A stretch of 64,000 bases of DNA from Ehretia macrophylla (taxonomy: Eukaryota > Streptophyta > Magnoliopsida > Boraginales > Ehretiaceae), in the NCBI GenBank assembly GCA_037974665.1, contig CM075781.1, positions 36,604,735-36,668,734 of the forward strand. Direction: 5' to 3'. Within the stretch, counting starts at the first letter, position 1, and every line of letters starts with the position of its first letter. The position numbers and the translations under genes were made by a program. The notes under the pieces are model-generated. The model was not told the DNA's origin. It saw only the letters and a list, made by a program, of their open reading frames with translations, and ran no database searches. Positions 23,329-33,059 of this stretch are shown here, in pieces.

Positions 23329-26205
23329 TGTCACGCCCCGACCCTGACCCATCGCTAGGCTAAGGCCGAAACATGACGTGTCGATACTTAATCCCTGCAA
23401 GATTATAAAGTAGAAACCTGAACAATTATAATATTCCACAAGAAGTTTCAAAAGACTTCCAAAATTCTCCCAACACATCAGCCTTAAAGGTTTACAACAC
23501 CCTGTTACATGTTACAATACTCGAGTCTACCTATCAACATTTCAACCTAGGTCTACTAGGTAGAATATTCAACTTAACTAGGTATCTAGTTGACAAAAAT
23601 AATTTTTCAATAAATTAAATAGTTCAATTATACAAAATCATGCTTATTACAAGAAGTGATACATCTTCACAAGCAAGCATGTAGATCACGTAAGCAGGAA
23701 TCCAACTCATCACATCAATGAAGCTTGCAACCACATGGGAGCTTACTCGGGCTAATCTTCACCTGAAATTGTTAAATGAAGGGTGATCTAGTCCTGCATA
23801 TAGCTCAGTGAGGATAGAGACAAAGAAAGGTTTTCACAAAGATTTTATCTTTTCGTAAACTTCTTTCTAAAACCGTGCTATGCATATAAGACAATTACAA
23901 AAATATCAAAATTTGCAAGAATAACTAGGACAAATTAACCTCAGTGCATATAACTAGCTCTTCTCTCCGAGGTCCTCTAGGGACCAAGCGAGATTGGTTT
24001 CATGGTATAACAAGGTTTTCATGGAAGACAAGTGCACAAGAACAAATTTAACATCATACTAATCAGCCATCTCTACTTTCTGAGAACCTCAAGGGTCAAG
24101 TGAGAGTAGGATTCTCATAAATAAAGGATACAATATCACAAACTTTGTTGGAGATGGCCAGTCTCAATCTTTCTTGTCAAATCATCTTTAACAATATCAT
24201 AACCCCGTACACCAATCATGATAGTGAAATCCGGATACACCCAAACAAAGGCCATGGTAGCCCGTTCATCCTAGCAAGCCCAATGCCGCCCAGGTGATAC
24301 ATGAACTTCTACCATGGGGTTAATTAGATTGCTTGATTGTGTCAAATATATATCATCCATCTCTCCCAAGTAATACCCCTAGTGAGAGAGGACTTCAAAA
24401 TAGCAAACGGGACCGGAAGCAACAAAGTAGGTTGTTACTGGTTAGTAATAGAAATCAAAACATAATAGCATAATCATGATCTAAATAGAGTTCATATAAC
24501 ATATAAACTTGCAAGTGAAGGTCAACGAGGAAGGTTACTTTATCATGCAAGTGTTTAACCGTGTAGCGACCTAATACGAACACGTAGTAATATGCACATT
24601 GTTTAGATATTTATAAAACCAATACTCATCATGCTTGACCATATTAATACCATGTAGAAGAATTCAACATAGCCCTATACCAAATGAGGGTGTAAGAACA
24701 CCTTAAAACAACTCAAAACGAAAATAAAATGCAAGCACGAGCAAAACTATGAAGCATCATCAACTCTTCTACATTATCCTAACTTAATCAGTTAATATAC
24801 CTATATTCCTGAACTCCAATTACCCTGATTTTAGTCTATGATCGAAGCTTATCGAATGTAGATAGTCCTAGAATCAAATAGAAGTCAATTCGGAGTTGAA
24901 ACGAATGAGATATAGCCTCCGGAAAATCACTGCGCAAATTTGTCAAACATCCAGGCATTATAGCCTTCATCTGGTCGCCCGGATAATGTAGGTAACGCCC
25001 GGATGGGAGTTTTTTGCTGGGCGTTGTGTCTTCTATCTGGGCAACCAGATAGATGCTATAACACCCGGATAGCTGGACGGGAAATACCCAATTTCTTCAA
25101 TAATCATCCAAACAACCTCCCACCAATACTCAAGCAAGTTCAAAGTAGCTATTAGGCATCATACAAGAGCTCAAACTCAACCAAAATCACCCCACATCAA
25201 CAATCATCAATCACCAATAATGAATTTACAATTCCTAGATCTACAACACATAAACACAACCAACTTCACAATGAAGACATATATGAACTTCACAAGCTAT
25301 ATTACTCAACAAAATACAACCTACAACATTGGATGAGCTTTATCAAGAAGTTTTGAAAGAATCTCTCACCTTTGATCTTTGAGTTTAGAAGTAGAGATAC
25401 AAGCTAGACACTTGAAGAGGCTAGAAAATGCAAGGGAAATGCTTGAAAATGGTTGAAATCCTTCTTCTTCCTCTTCTCCTTCTTTGTTCCTCTCTTTTAT
25501 CTTCTTCCTTCTCTTCTCTCTTGGTCAAAAATCAGAGAGAGAGAGTATGTGTGTGTGTGTGTGTGTTTGATGCAGTGTTTTTGTGTGTGTGAGTGGTATG
25601 TTGTGTGTTTTAGTTTTTGTGTATATATAATATATATATATGTGTGTATATTGTTTTGGGTGTATGTGTGTGTAGTGTTTTTGTCTGTGTATATGATGTA
25701 ATGTGTGTGTTGAGTGGGTGAGTGTGTATTGGTGTGTGTTTGTATGTTTTGACTTAGATGAGACCAAATAGTGTTAGGATATTTTGTTATTTTGCTTTAG
25801 GACAATAGTGCCCTTGAACTTGTTTGCGTATTACTAGTTTGCCATTTTGGTCAATTCCTAACTATCTAGTTACTAATCTTAGCTACATAGTGTTAACTAA
25901 TTTTCTACGATTCCTAACCTATTCAACTGCACGTTAAACGATGATATGCACGTAAATTGAGGTCACACACATAAACCTATTTAACAGCATATAAAACACG
26001 TCAAATGCATATAAAATAATTTAATTATTATCTACGTTACCCAAATTACTCAAGGACACGTAATTGAATTTAAATGCACGCTAAACGAGGTATAGGCATG
26101 TAAAACGATATAAATCCATCTTAGTTGTTATAAATATATATTAAATGATACAAAAATGTATGAAATGTTATAAAATGCATATGGGGTCTTCTGTGGGGTT
26201 TCACA
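23329..26205 (-). repeat. Element B 5' LTR
   Basis: The LTR is 2877 bp. On the minus strand it starts TGTGAAACCCCACAG and ends GGGTCGGGGCGTGACA. It contains the stem-loop cluster (24954-25052) and the CT-rich and GT-rich tracts (25460-25750). Confidence 0.9.
24954..25052 (-). other. Stem-loop cluster in the B 5' LTR
   Basis: This is the counterpart of 11949-12050. Stem 1 has GGCATTA (24954) against TAACGCC (24993), one mismatch on the plus strand that becomes a G-U pair on the minus strand. Stem 2 has AACGCCCGG (24994) against CTGGGCGTT (25017). Stem 3 is CTATCTGG-GCAA-CCAGATAG (25033-25052), a perfect 8-bp stem with a GCAA loop. In LTR A the sixth pair of stem 3 is C-G, and here it is T-A, so both sides changed together. 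Confidence 0.75.
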
Positions 26206-27025
26206 CCCTAGTTGTCTTCTTTGGCGTGACTCTCTCATTTGACCATTGCAAGTTTTTCAAGACAATATCTTCAAGCAACTCATAAGCTTCATCTGCGGTC
26301 TTGTTCATCAGAGCTCCTCCTGCTGATGCATCAATCAAAGTTCTTGTTGTGCTTATCAGCCCATTGTAAAAATTGTGAACCTGCATCCACTTGAGTACTC
26401 CATGATTAGGACACTTACTCAACAACGCCTTGTATCTTTCCTATGCTTCACACAGAGTTTCTCCTTTATGCTAACTGAAGTTGTTAATTTCAATGCGTAA
26501 CTTCGCGGTCTTGCCAGGTGGAAAGAATCTAGACAAAAATTTGTGCACTAAATCATCCCATGTAGTGATTGAATCCGAAGACAGTAAATTCAACAACTTT
26601 TTAGCTTGATCTCTAAAGGAGAAAAGAAACAAGTGAATGCGCAAAGCTTCATCAGTGACTCCATTGTACTTAATAGTACCACAGACTTCTAGAAAATTCA
26701 CGATGTGGTGATTATGATCTTCAGAAGGCAGTCCATGGAATGGGATATTCTGAATCAATTTCTGCATTACTGACTTCAACTCGAAATTATTTGCCTGAAT
26801 TGCTGGTCTTTTGATCAAGGTTGAATACCCATAGGTGGCAAAGCATAATCTCGCAGTGTTCTAGGCGGATTTTCCTCATTCTCTGCCTAATTATTTACTT
26901 GTCCTACCACGATTTCAGCCATAGTATCTTGTAGAAGATGAGTAGTAGCTCTTTTCTTATTTCTATTCTTTCGACAGGTACGTTCTATCTCAGGATCAAA
27001 AGGTAACAAATTGCTACCTCTCAAC
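26206..27025 (-). pseudogene. gag: Athila/Tat-type gag, broken and truncated
   Basis: The minus-strand frames read as a Ty3-gypsy gag of the Athila/Tat type. Recognisable stretches are DPEIERTCRKNRN at the N-terminal side, ALPPMGIQP, then KRPAIQANNFELKSVMQ, and toward the C-terminal side ASAGGALMNKTADEAYELLE. Gag forms the virus-like particle. The frame has a TAG within VNN-AEN near 26890 and shifts just after GIQP (about 26820). It has in-frame stops at 26473-26471, where the family usually has Gln, and at 26443-26441, where it usually has Trp. The 3' part is cut off at 26206 by the LTR of element B, so no nucleocapsid zinc knuckle is seen. It is certainly non-functional. Confidence 0.85.
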
Positions 27026-27154
27026 TGTCACATACACCTAGAGAAATATGTTCCTAAAACATAAGTAACAAAAATAAGAAAACGAATAACAAAATAAAAT
27101 AAAATCCAAAGTAAAATTAAAGCTATTTGGTATCGATATTAATAATTGACACAT

Positions 27155-27172
27155 TCCCTGGCAACAACACCA
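27155..27172 (-). promoter_or_regulatory. Element C primer-binding site, decayed
   Basis: On the minus strand this reads TGGTGTTGTTGCCAGGGA. The usual Athila/Tat form is TGGCGCCGTTGCCGGGGA. The differences are all C-to-T or G-to-A, as expected for decay at methylated cytosines. Confidence 0.7.
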
Positions 27173-27178
27173 AAAACT

Positions 27179-28398
27179 TGTTGTGTGAATTCTAACGCAA
27201 GTGCACGTATCATAACAAGTAATAAAGTAGTAAGTAAAGATCGATCCCACGAGTACTGGAATTATTAAGTACCGAAATTGGTGTAACTCTAATTTTATTT
27301 GGACAATCACGAATTGAGAGTTTCTAAATAATATATAAAGAATTGACAAAACTTATAAAATTAGCAATTAACGCAATTATGAAATTACTGAAAAAGTTGA
27401 TTCAATAATTAAAAGGCTCTAAGGATTCCGATTTCACCAAGATTAATCCTACTTGAAACTATTAATTTAAATTAATTGATGCATATTCTTTACGTTGCCA
27501 GTAATTTCGTTAATGTGGTTATTAATTTTTCTTAAGTATCAATAACATATTCCGCTAAGAAAGCTACCTACATCTCTATGATAACTGTGAATTTAGGGAA
27601 CTCATTAAGCCCTAGAAATTCATGCGCTACACTAGATCTCATAACTATTTCTAGCTTATGATGATTTAATGGTATTTCACACATGGTCTAATTTAGTTAT
27701 CACTTCTCAGTCTCAAACTAAATAACGAATCATGCAATTGTTGATCAGACAATCATATGCATTAAACTTAGCATGAAATACTCAACGCATACATAAAATA
27801 GTTCATCAATTAATCAAAAACCAAAAGCTTCAATTATTCATAATCTGGCTACATCGTAGCCCTAGAAAATAACTTAGAACATAATAATGAAATTAAATAA
27901 AATCCAAAATATAGTATAATTCATGATAAGAGAGATAGAAAAAACTAAGATTTGAAGAGAAATCATGATAGAAGTCTGTCTCCGGATTATCCTTCGTCCT
28001 CAACTCACGAATCTTTCACTTTCTATCTTGCTAGAGCGTTTCTTTTCTCTCAAAAAACCAGCCGCTTCCAAAATGTTCCCTTCCTCATGTGTGTTTTCTT
28101 CCTTTTATCATAGGGTTTGCTTTTTTTCTTGCCATTTTACAAAAATGCCCTTTAATTTTCTACGATGTTGCACAAATGCGCTACTTCTGATTTCTCATCA
28201 AATGTTTCACAAGTTGAATACAAGCTAGCCCTTGGCCATTTTTCTTCAATTTTGTCTCGAAACTCAAACTTTCTCATAGAAACCACCTATATCGCAAAAC
28301 AAACACAAAACCAATTAAATTACTCCAAAAATTACTCAAGAACTAACAAATATTAAGTAGAAAGGTGCTGAAATAATATGTTAATAATACACCCAACA
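27179..28398 (-). repeat. Element C 5' LTR
   Basis: This LTR is 1220 bp. On the plus strand it runs TGTTGTGTGAATTC to CACCCAACA. It is the intact reference copy for the rearranged 3' LTR at 13994-17019. The short frames in it are not genes. Confidence 0.88.
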
Positions 28399-28769
28399 TC
28401 AAGTCCAGCCACTTGTTTGCAACAAGTACTTATACATCTACTATAACGATATGAGAATAATCACCAAATTTAATATCTCATATTATTTGTTTAGTAGACT
28501 GTAATCCGAGCTATCCAAATAAATTAACGCCCAATTAATTTATCCTATGATCGGGGATAACTTTTAGAACATATTTGTGAATATAGACTCTGTCACTGAT
28601 CATATCCTTACTCCTAAGGATAGAAGCTATAAATAGTGTTTTAAGGACTTTTATTTATTTAATTAAAATATATTAATAAATAAATAAACTACCCGCATTA
28701 AATAATACGCTATCTATAATTCAAAAAATACAATTTATTGACTTTTAGGACATTTTTTCTAACATCCAC

Positions 28770-28927
28770 CACTAGAAATTAGGCTTGACACTCTCACCTT
28801 ATCAACGAGCCGACAGATGATTGTATTGGTCACAATTACTACCAAAAAGCTCCAATAAAGATAAATATTTCACATAGAAAAGTGTGCATCTTTATATTGT
28901 GTGTTCTTCTATCATACGACCTAGGGC
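28770..28927. other. Flanking DNA between the nest and element D
   Basis: These are about 160 bp of unique-looking AT-rich sequence with no feature I can support. Confidence 0.5.
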
Positions 28928-28932
28928 CCACG

Positions 28933-31404
28933 TGTAATACCCTGATCCCTCTCGAGACCGGGAGTTCTATCAATCGATCTAAACACAACCCAAACCAAAC
29001 CCGGGCATAAATTTTCAGGAAAAACGGACGGAGTCTCCCCTGTTTCTAGGCGAAAAGTAAAACCTGCGACAGCATATAAGTGGACCAATACCATGTCCAA
29101 ACATTCAACCACCTCAAGGCCATCCGAGCCTTGGTTCACAACAAGCAAAATACAAGTAAATATACATTCAAGCTTAGCAATTAAACTACACCAACCTATA
29201 TCATAAGCTAGACTATCATACCTTTCTATCTCTTTTCCTTTGTCATTACAAATATACATTGAAGTTAAGCTACATTAACTAAATACATAATCTAGTGAAA
29301 CTTAAATTACATCCCCTTTAACATTAAATACATATAATACATAAAAGCATACAACTTTACAACTTTGACAACTCAAGTCACATAGGCACGTAGGACAACT
29401 CTTTAAGCACGGACTTTCACGAAATCATGAACTTTCCAGCTAACATGGCATTTCCTGAAATGTGGTGGTGAGGAGTGAGTATACACAACACGTATACTCA
29501 GTGAGGGTGAGACAGATATCGAATTGGAGAGAAAGAAAGTCGTGCAATGCAAATAAGACAGTTAAGCAATATAACTGATAAATAAGCAATCAAAACAAAT
29601 AATCAATACAATAAGCAATTACTGAAAGCATTAACACAACCATTCAAAGCTATACCACACTTTGAAGGCTATGGTTCACTCATACGAGCAATGTACCATT
29701 TCACGAGCGATACATCAATCTCGAGCTTGATGTTGACAACGATGACAATAAGCGCGCATCCACCTTATAACACCAGTTTGGAATACCCCGGAAGTATCCA
29801 TCAATTTACGACCCAAATCTCCCTAGGAGGTAGCCCAAGCGAGAAGAGGGAATAGCTACGGAGCTAGAGCAACCAACACTGGCAACCCGAGGCTACCCAG
29901 AGAGGCCCATCACTCACGTGCTGACACTATGCAATGCAAGACTCGATACAAGGCAATAAACGAGCGATAGCACAACAATACAAACTAGTGACAACAAACG
30001 AGATAACAAGCAATCACAATCAATACTAGCATTCAACTAACTTTTCAAGCATAATAAGCAATATTAAGCAACAATAACACCAATTAAACAAGTATATCAA
30101 GCAACCCTAAGCATTCTATAGGCATAATATCAAGATAACAAGCAAAATCCCAAATCGGCCCCAACTATCAAAACACTACCATTTCCAAACGAGCCACGAG
30201 TTCTGAAAACCGACTTCGCCAATCCTCCTAGGTCACCATAAGGCACGTCCAAGGACCCCGAAACCCTACTTTACCCTAGAATTCGCGTAAAGCCCCGATT
30301 TCCCCCTTTGCTCGTTTGAACTACAACTATACCAACCAAACACCCAACCAATGCCATAATCGCACCAAAAGTGCTTCCATGGCCTCCCGAAACAATGCCA
30401 ACACGCAAAACGAGAAAATGCCAAACTCGACGTAAACGACCCCGACTTTCACTAAGCCGTTTTTCTCTGTTTTTCCATTACACATTCCAATTAAACCACA
30501 CATTTAGGCATTCTAGCATATCTAGCATCTTCCTACATCAACAGAACGCGTAACGGAGCAACTTCATCGAAACGGGGGTTTACTATTCACAATTTACTAT
30601 TCATCACACAATTTATATTTCAATTCCAATATTTAACCACAGAAAATGTTAAAAAGCTATAAATACATGTTCTACAATCAACAAGGAACATTCTTTAAGC
30701 AACAAAACGATTAAAACAACAATCTACGCATAAAATCCAAAAATCAAAGTTTAGATACAAATATTTCAAATGCGCAAATAACGATGAAACCCTCACCTTA
30801 GACGCTCCTAGACACTAGGAAAACCTCGTAGAGTGCCTCGGAAACCACCCCGCACAAGCCCACGCGAAGAATCGAAGATTTGAAGTTGAGATTTTCTTTT
30901 TTTTTCTCCTTCTTTTCCTCATGGTTTCAAGCTTTTTTTTCTCTGTTTTTTTCGTGTGCATTCTGCTTATTTAGAAAAAAAAATTGACAAGAAGTCAAAG
31001 GTCAAAATTCGGTCAACCCGCTAAACCAAAACAGTTATGCGCGACCTTACGAAAACGGCCATAACTTCTTCTAGAAAACTCCAATTCACGAACGGTTTGA
31101 AGCCTCAGAAACTAGACTCATAGAGCTTTCCAACCATATATAATTTGCTACCTAACTCTTCCCCAATTGGTTCAGATTTAACTCCAAAGTTGACCCAAAA
31201 TTTGACTAACTTAACATTGCATTTTTTTATTTCTAATCCCAAGTTTGCCTTTTATTAAACATTTCAAAAATTCCCACCTTGTCCTAGTTGGTCAATGTAG
31301 ATGAAAAGTCAACTAGTTTGGTCAAAGAAGGTGAAAGGTCAATAAAATGCAATTTAAATGAACTTTAAATGCTATTGAATACATGCCAGGTTCGGAGTAT
31401 CACA
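28933..31404 (-). repeat. Element D 3' LTR
   Basis: On the plus strand it runs TGTAATACCCTGATCC to GGAGTATCACA. A minus-strand frame of 112 codons (28921-29259) is shared with the other LTR as a 128-codon frame (33000-33386). It has no family I recognise and is best treated as LTR sequence. Confidence 0.94.
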
Positions 31405-31440
31405 TCCTTCCCCCCTTAAAACAATTGCGTCCTCGCAATT
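31405..31440 (-). promoter_or_regulatory. Element D polypurine tract and hairpin
   Basis: On the minus strand AATTGCG-AGGA-CGCAATT (31440 to 31423) is a perfect 7-bp hairpin with a 4-nt loop. It is followed by TTTTAAGGGGGGAAGGA abutting the LTR. Confidence 0.82.
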
Positions 31441-32590
31441 CTTCTTCCAATAGGACTCTGCATCATCTACAATCCAACTCTGACTAGTCTTCATTAGCTA
31501 CTGAAAAAGTATTTAATCAAGATGACCAATAGGAAAGTTCAAGTAGAAATGCCAAGTAGTAACGCCAAATAGAAGCTCAAATGCAGATATCGTACAAGAA
31601 TCCCGTTGACACGAATACCGAAGAAGAATAAATTCCAACCAGAAACGCCGAGATAATACCAATAAAGACTAAAGCAAAGATACTGTAGATGTCATTAATA
31701 CCCCACAATAACGACAAGAAGAATACCTCACGCACGAATCTCCAATAGAAGTCTAACTGTTACTGCCCAAGAATTCCCAAGCAAGAAGCCAAATAAAAGC
31801 TCCAACAAAGATTCTATCTAGAGGTCCAAAGAAGTACCCCGCTGGTCATGGATTTCATAGAAGAATTCCCTGTTAAGAGTGCTGAAGAAAATACCAAGAA
31901 CCCAATCAAATATATTTCCAAAGTTCCAAAGAAGCCTTCCAAATAATAACCCCATGGAACAACCATTTAGATTCCGAGTTTTGCTATCAAATGCTGAGAG
32001 GAATGTCAAAGGAAATAACAGAGAGAATATAATGTGCCCAATAAGACAACCAAGTTGAATAACAAACATAGTTTCCCAGATGGACGAAAACTCCAAGGAT
32101 AAACACCGAACTGATGAACAATATACCGAGACCAAACTCTGAGGCCTCTTCACTGTTTGCCAAGTGAGAACTTCATACAACTTTTCCAACAAGGAAAATA
32201 CCAAGAGAACGCCATTGAAGAATTTCCAGTCAGGGATGCCAGTATCATACCAATAAAGACAGAGACACATATACCCTAGATAATACTGTGCAGTAAGGCC
32301 GATTGAAATCCCAATAGCCAAATCGACCGAGAAATGCCAACAGAAGTCTCCAAAGAATACCCATTAAGAAAACCAAAGAATGCTCTAAAGAACAACCAAA
32401 TAAACCCCAAGAGAAAGCTATTCTTTCACAACCGTTAAGCACAGAGGAAGACCATAGAGATTCACCAATAACCGAGCTCCAAAAGCAAACACCAATTCCC
32501 AAATAAAGGCTAGTCAAATGCCATTCATTTCCTGCCAATCCATACACCTTGAAAAGCCAGCGGTGAACCACTTTCTTCAGGGGAGGAAGA
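31441..32590 (-). other. Element D coding-free interior with GGNATTCTT quasi-repeats
   Basis: Words of the type AAGAATNCC (GGNATTCTT on the transcribed strand) recur, for example near 31598, 31720, 31768 and 31861. They are mixed with related TTGGTATT and TTTGG(A/C)NTTC phrases at a loose 20-30 base spacing. Two overlapping minus-strand frames here (31818-32321, 167 codons; 32245-32571, 108 codons) translate to hydrophobic Gly-Ile-Leu-rich sequence. I think this is a by-product of the repeat, since there is no domain and no counterpart frame in B. Confidence 0.55.
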
Positions 32591-32859
32591 GGACTTACTT
32601 ACCATTTCAATATGACATGTATGAATGCCAATATATCACAGTTATACATATGCCTTAAGCTATTATGCCAGCAAGTTTACAAAATAGTTTATTCAACAAG
32701 GTCACTCAAGCATAACAATCAAGTCAAGCACAGCATAATCAATTCAAATCATGGCATAGCTAATTCAAGACATTTCAGTACACACATTAAAAGCAATACT
32801 TCAAGCAAATAACAATCCACGAGGTCGATTCGATAGGTCAATTCAATGCACAACTAGAC

Positions 32860-32998
32860 ACTTTACTTCACTTAGCACACAATTAACACATAACACATAA
32901 CTATATCACATAGGAGCACACATTCATGTCAAGACACATAATCTCACATACAAGCATACACTTTCAAGACACACTTAACAAGCACACATTCAAGGACC
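32860..32998 (-). repeat. TATGTG-rich leader of element D
   Basis: CACATA/CACACATT words recur at short spacing just inside the PBS. On the transcribed strand they are TATGTG and AATGTGTG. This is the same position and motif as in LARD-1 and B. Confidence 0.6.
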
Positions 32999-33044
32999 AC
33001 TACCCACCAGACCGAGGACCCTGTCCCGGCTTATGAGCTAAACA

Positions 33045-33056
33045 AGCTCTGATACC
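33045..33056 (-). promoter_or_regulatory. Element D primer-binding site
   Basis: GCTCTGATACCA on the plus strand gives TGGTATCAGAGC on the minus strand, the initiator-Met tRNA PBS, three bases from the 5' LTR. Confidence 0.94.
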
Positions 33057-33059
33057 ACC

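Larger units (their letters stand above)
19058..26205 (-). mobile_element. Element 'B': non-autonomous long-LTR gypsy-like element, left end missing
   Basis: The minus-strand order is 5' LTR (26205 to 23329), PBS (23318-23307), a 2.07-kb coding-free interior, polypurine tract, then a 3' LTR (21258 to 19058) that lacks its last 0.4 kb. The right end abuts the gag of element C at 26206. Because the left end is missing, no target duplication can be checked. The interior carries no gag-pol. LTR type, PBS and purine tract place it with LARD-1, A and D. The left-hand junction and the loss of C pol suggest a deletion that removed both after insertion. Confidence 0.85.
13994..28398 (-). mobile_element. 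Athila/Tat-type Ty3-gypsy element 'C', rearranged and interrupted by B
   Basis: The outer ends are TGTTGTGTGAATTC (13994) and CACCCAACA (28398), flanked by a perfect 5-bp duplication TCAAG (13989-13993 and 28399-28403). On the minus strand the order is 5' LTR (28398 to 27179), an Athila/Tat-type PBS, gag, then element B. After B come a non-coding 3' region with the motif CTTGAGGACAAGCAAAGCTT next to the 3' LTR, and the 3' LTR itself (17019 to 13994). Protease, RT, RNase H and integrase are missing. The 3' LTR is broken by a 1.9-kb inverted segment. The gag type, PBS type and 3' motif are all characteristic of Athila/Tat lineages. Confidence 0.85.
2557..28764. mobile_element. Copia-type solo LTR split by two nested elements
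   Basis: The pieces 2557-2600, 12928-13993 and 28404-28764 join into one sequence of about 1.47 kb once elements A and C are removed. It starts TGTTGGGAAACA and ends TCTAACA, giving TG...CA termini. It is flanked by TCCGC (2552-2556) and TCCAC (28765-28769), a 5-bp target duplication with one later change. I see no PBS, gag-pol or second LTR, so it is a solo LTR left by LTR-LTR recombination. The family is called copia-type from general appearance only. It is the oldest layer of the nest. Confidence 0.75.

Noticed and set aside
20580-25770. Frames of 64-82 codons rich in Val-Cys and Thr-His repeats.
   Set aside because: They are translations of (GT)n tracts in the B LTRs.
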